This document shows positions 6,367 through 7,683 of a DNA stretch of 7,683 nucleotides, piece after piece. The stretch is from Chloroflexi bacterium RBG_19FT_COMBO_55_16. GTDB taxonomy: Bacteria > Chloroflexota > Anaerolineae > Anaerolineales > UBA4823. The number at the start of each line of letters is the position of its first letter. Position 1 is the stretch's first letter. The translations under genes and the position numbers were made by a program. Under the pieces are notes generated by a model, which was not told the origin of the DNA, did no database searches, and was given only the letters and a program-made list of their open reading frames with translations. The stretch is from positions 2,457 to 10,139 of the forward strand of contig MGOK01000049.1 in the NCBI GenBank assembly GCA_001795335.1, read 5' to 3'.

Positions 6367-7506
6367 GTGGTCTCATCCCTCCAAATCCAGCCTGTCACTT
6401 CCCAGCGTGACCTGCGCGCCTTCATCCTCTTCCCCTGGCGCGTCTATCAGGGCGACCCGAACTGGGTCCCACCCTTGATCTCCGATCAGTTCAATAAGCT
6501 CGATCCGGCCAAAGGACCCTTCTACGAGCGCGCCGATGTGAGCCTGTTCCTGGCGCGCCAGGGCCGCCAGGTGGTGGGCAGCATTGCCGCCTTTGTCGAC
6601 CATCGGCGTGTCGCTCACCTGAGCCAGCAGGTCGGCGGTTTTGGTTTCTTCGAAGTGATCGAAGAATACGCCGTCGCCGAAGCCCTGTTGGATGCTGCCG
6701 TGGATTGGCTGTACGAGCGTAACATCTCCTTGATGGTCGGCCCCACCAATTTCACCGAAAACGAATACCCGGGTGTCCTGGTGGAAGGCGTCGATTGCCC
6801 TCCGGTCATGCTGGCGGCGCACACCCCGCTGTATTACAAAGAATTCCTGGAACGCTATGGGATGGAGAAAGATCACGACCTGTATGCCTGGCGGGCCTTT
6901 CGCTCGCAAATCGGCGAAGAGTTAAAAAACATCCCTCCTGAGCTCAACCGCGTGGCCGACGTTGCACGCCGTTCCGCCAATGTCACCCTGCGCAAAGTGC
7001 GCATGGAGAATTGGGAGGCCGAGATTGCCGCTGCCCATCGCCTTTTTAATGATACTTTGAACCATCTCCCTGGCTTTGTCCCGATCGCCGAAGATGAGTT
7101 TCGCAGCCTTGCCAACCAGCTGCGACCTTTCCTCGACCCGGACACCGCCCTCTTTGCTGAGGATGATGGAAATCCAGTTGGCTTCTGCGTCGCTCTTCCC
7201 GATATCAACCGTGTGTTGATCCACCTCAACGGCCGGCTTTTCCCCTTCGGCTGGCTCAAAGCCAGGCGCCTCATCAGCCAGATCGACGTCGTTTCCTTCA
7301 AATTGATGGGCATCCTGGAAGAATACCGCCGCCGCGGGATCGACGCCATGCTTTACCTGGAAACCGTCAAGGCTGTCTACGAGAAAGGCTATACCTGGCT
7401 GGACGGTTCGATCACCTCCGAATACAATCCCATGATCAACCTGCTCGCCAACCGCCTGGGAGCCGAACGGTACAAACACTTCCGCCTGTACCAGCTGAAG
7501 CTTTAG
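6367..7506 (+). CDS. GNAT-like acyltransferase-family protein (two lobes)
   Basis: This soluble 379-residue protein belongs to a poorly characterised family related to Gcn5-type N-acyltransferases, often annotated as hypothetical or YghO-like. The N-terminal part has FPWRVYQGDPNWVPPL (22-37), VGSIAAFVD (70-78), GFGFFEV (91-97) and a helix plus GPTNF segment (107-129). The C-terminal lobe (about 205-379) carries FCVALPD (273-279), then a strand-turn-helix ILEEYRRRGIDAM (316-328) that resembles GNAT motif A, where the acyl-CoA pyrophosphate binds. It ends with SITSEYNPMINLLANRLGA (348-366) and YKHFRLYQ (369-376), like the terminal motif of acetyltransferases. The GTG start is backed by GAGG 7 bases upstream. 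There is no signal peptide or membrane span. Lying 56 bp before a putative acyl-activating enzyme, it may transfer a long acyl chain to an amine rather than acetate. The fold family is fairly sure; the substrate is unknown. Confidence 0.85.
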   Translation: MVSSLQIQPVTSQRDLRAFILFPWRVYQGDPNWVPPLISDQFNKLDPAKGPFYERADVSLFLARQGRQVVGSIAAFVDHRRVAHLSQQVGGFGFFEVIEEYAVAEALLDAAVDWLYERNISLMVGPTNFTENEYPGVLVEGVDCPPVMLAAHTPLYYKEFLERYGMEKDHDLYAWRAFRSQIGEELKNIPPELNRVADVARRSANVTLRKVRMENWEAEIAAAHRLFNDTLNHLPGFVPIAEDEFRSLANQLRPFLDPDTALFAEDDGNPVGFCVALPDINRVLIHLNGRLFPFGWLKARRLISQIDVVSFKLMGILEEYRRRGIDAMLYLETVKAVYEKGYTWLDGSITSEYNPMINLLANRLGAERYKHFRLYQLKL

Positions 7507-7552
7507 ACTGAGGGCATTTCCCTGTAACTTAATATGTACTTCCCAGGATTGT

Positions 7553-7556
7553 GAGG
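7553..7556 (+). promoter_or_regulatory. Ribosome binding site of the acyl-activating enzyme gene
   Basis: GAGG stands 6 bases before ATG 7563 and favours it over the in-frame GTG at 7551 and the in-frame ATG at 7584. The 56-bp gap after the acyltransferase stop shows no terminator and no convincing promoter, so the two genes are probably co-transcribed. Confidence 0.6.
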
Positions 7557-7562
7557 CTGTCG

Positions 7563-7683
7563 ATGCTGCATGCCCAGCTGACCATGTATGAAGCCATCCG
7601 GCAGGTGGCCGCCACACGGCTGGATCAGGAGGCCCTGGCCTGCGGCGAGGCTCGCCTGTCCTACGGCCAGCTGCTGGAATGCA
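7563..7683 (+). CDS. N-terminus of a probable AMP-forming acyl-CoA/acyl-ACP synthetase (3' end missing)
   Basis: Forty codons are visible before the window ends. They read MLHAQLTMYEAIRQVAATRL, then DQEALACGEARLSYGQLLEC. The pattern of a short helix, A-x-R/x-P/L-D-x-x-A-L, a strand, and then L-S/T-Y-x-x-L is how the ANL adenylating superfamily begins (acyl-CoA ligases, acyl-ACP synthetases, peptide-synthetase adenylation domains). None of the catalytic motifs falls within the window. Such enzymes use ATP to adenylate a carboxylate and pass it to CoA or a carrier protein. GAGG 6 bases upstream supports the ATG. Its place directly behind a GNAT-like acyltransferase suggests that it supplies the activated acyl donor. 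The superfamily call rests on a short stretch and the substrate cannot be guessed. Confidence 0.7.
   Translation, partial: MLHAQLTMYEAIRQVAATRLDQEALACGEARLSYGQLLEC

Noticed and set aside
7512..7524. AGGG-CATTT-CCCT hairpin between the acyltransferase and ligase genes.
   Set aside because: A 4-bp stem with no T-run is too weak to be called a terminator or regulatory element.
6922..7617. Minus-strand open frame of 231 codons opposite the acyltransferase gene.
   Set aside because: It is antisense to a well-supported gene and also covers the start of the next gene; the residue pattern matches no recognisable fold.

Overview
The window looks like chromosomal DNA of a free-living bacterium, most plausibly a member of the Chloroflexota (Anaerolineae-like). 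This is an inference from style, not a database match. The clues are moderately high GC coding DNA, a Ser/Thr kinase with a C-terminal extracytoplasmic beta-sandwich in place of PASTA repeats, a paired-ATPase ECF transporter, and a heptanucleotide tandem repeat whose complement reads as a serine/proline-rich low-complexity peptide of a kind I associate with that phylum. I see no phage, IS, integron, CRISPR, tRNA or rRNA sequence.

Layout. (1) Positions 1-1632, plus strand: the 3' end of an energy-coupling-factor (ECF) vitamin/metal transporter operon, with two ATPases in tandem. The first lacks its 5' end. A degenerate 7-bp tandem repeat of about 12 units covers the junction, from the end of the first ATPase gene through the gap and into the first codons of the second. 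(2) Positions 1636-4302, minus strand: an 888-residue cyclic-di-GMP signalling protein (receiver-GAF-PAS-GGDEF-EAL) that converges on the ECF operon with only 3 bp between stop codons. (3) Positions 4303-4518: a regulatory gap with a strong terminator for the kinase gene, a 9-bp perfect inverted repeat around a consensus -10 box, and a second consensus -10 box, both facing the c-di-GMP gene. (4) Positions 4519-6228, minus strand: a one-pass transmembrane Ser/Thr protein kinase. (5) Positions 6229-6366: a divergent promoter region with a 13-bp palindrome. (6) Positions 6367-7506, plus strand: a two-lobed GNAT-like acyltransferase-family protein. It is followed after 56 bp by the first 40 codons of a probable AMP-forming acyl-CoA/acyl-ACP synthetase (7563 to the window end).

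How the genes fit together. The ECF ATPases should power uptake of a small nutrient, but the substrate-binding and EcfT subunits lie outside the window. The kinase and the c-di-GMP protein are adjacent regulatory genes on one strand. The terminator and separate promoter-like elements suggest separate transcription. The acyltransferase and acyl-activating enzyme look like the start of an acyl-lipid or amide-lipid biosynthesis operon: the ligase would activate a fatty acid and the GNAT-like protein could transfer it. A bacterial ceramide-type pathway is one speculative reading that the sequence just beyond the window could confirm or exclude.

No gap without a gene exceeds 300 bp. I found no convincing unknown multi-gene system. 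The least ordinary items are the heptamer repeat at the translation start, the kinase sensor domain, the acyltransferase/ligase pair and the inverted repeat around the c-di-GMP gene promoter.
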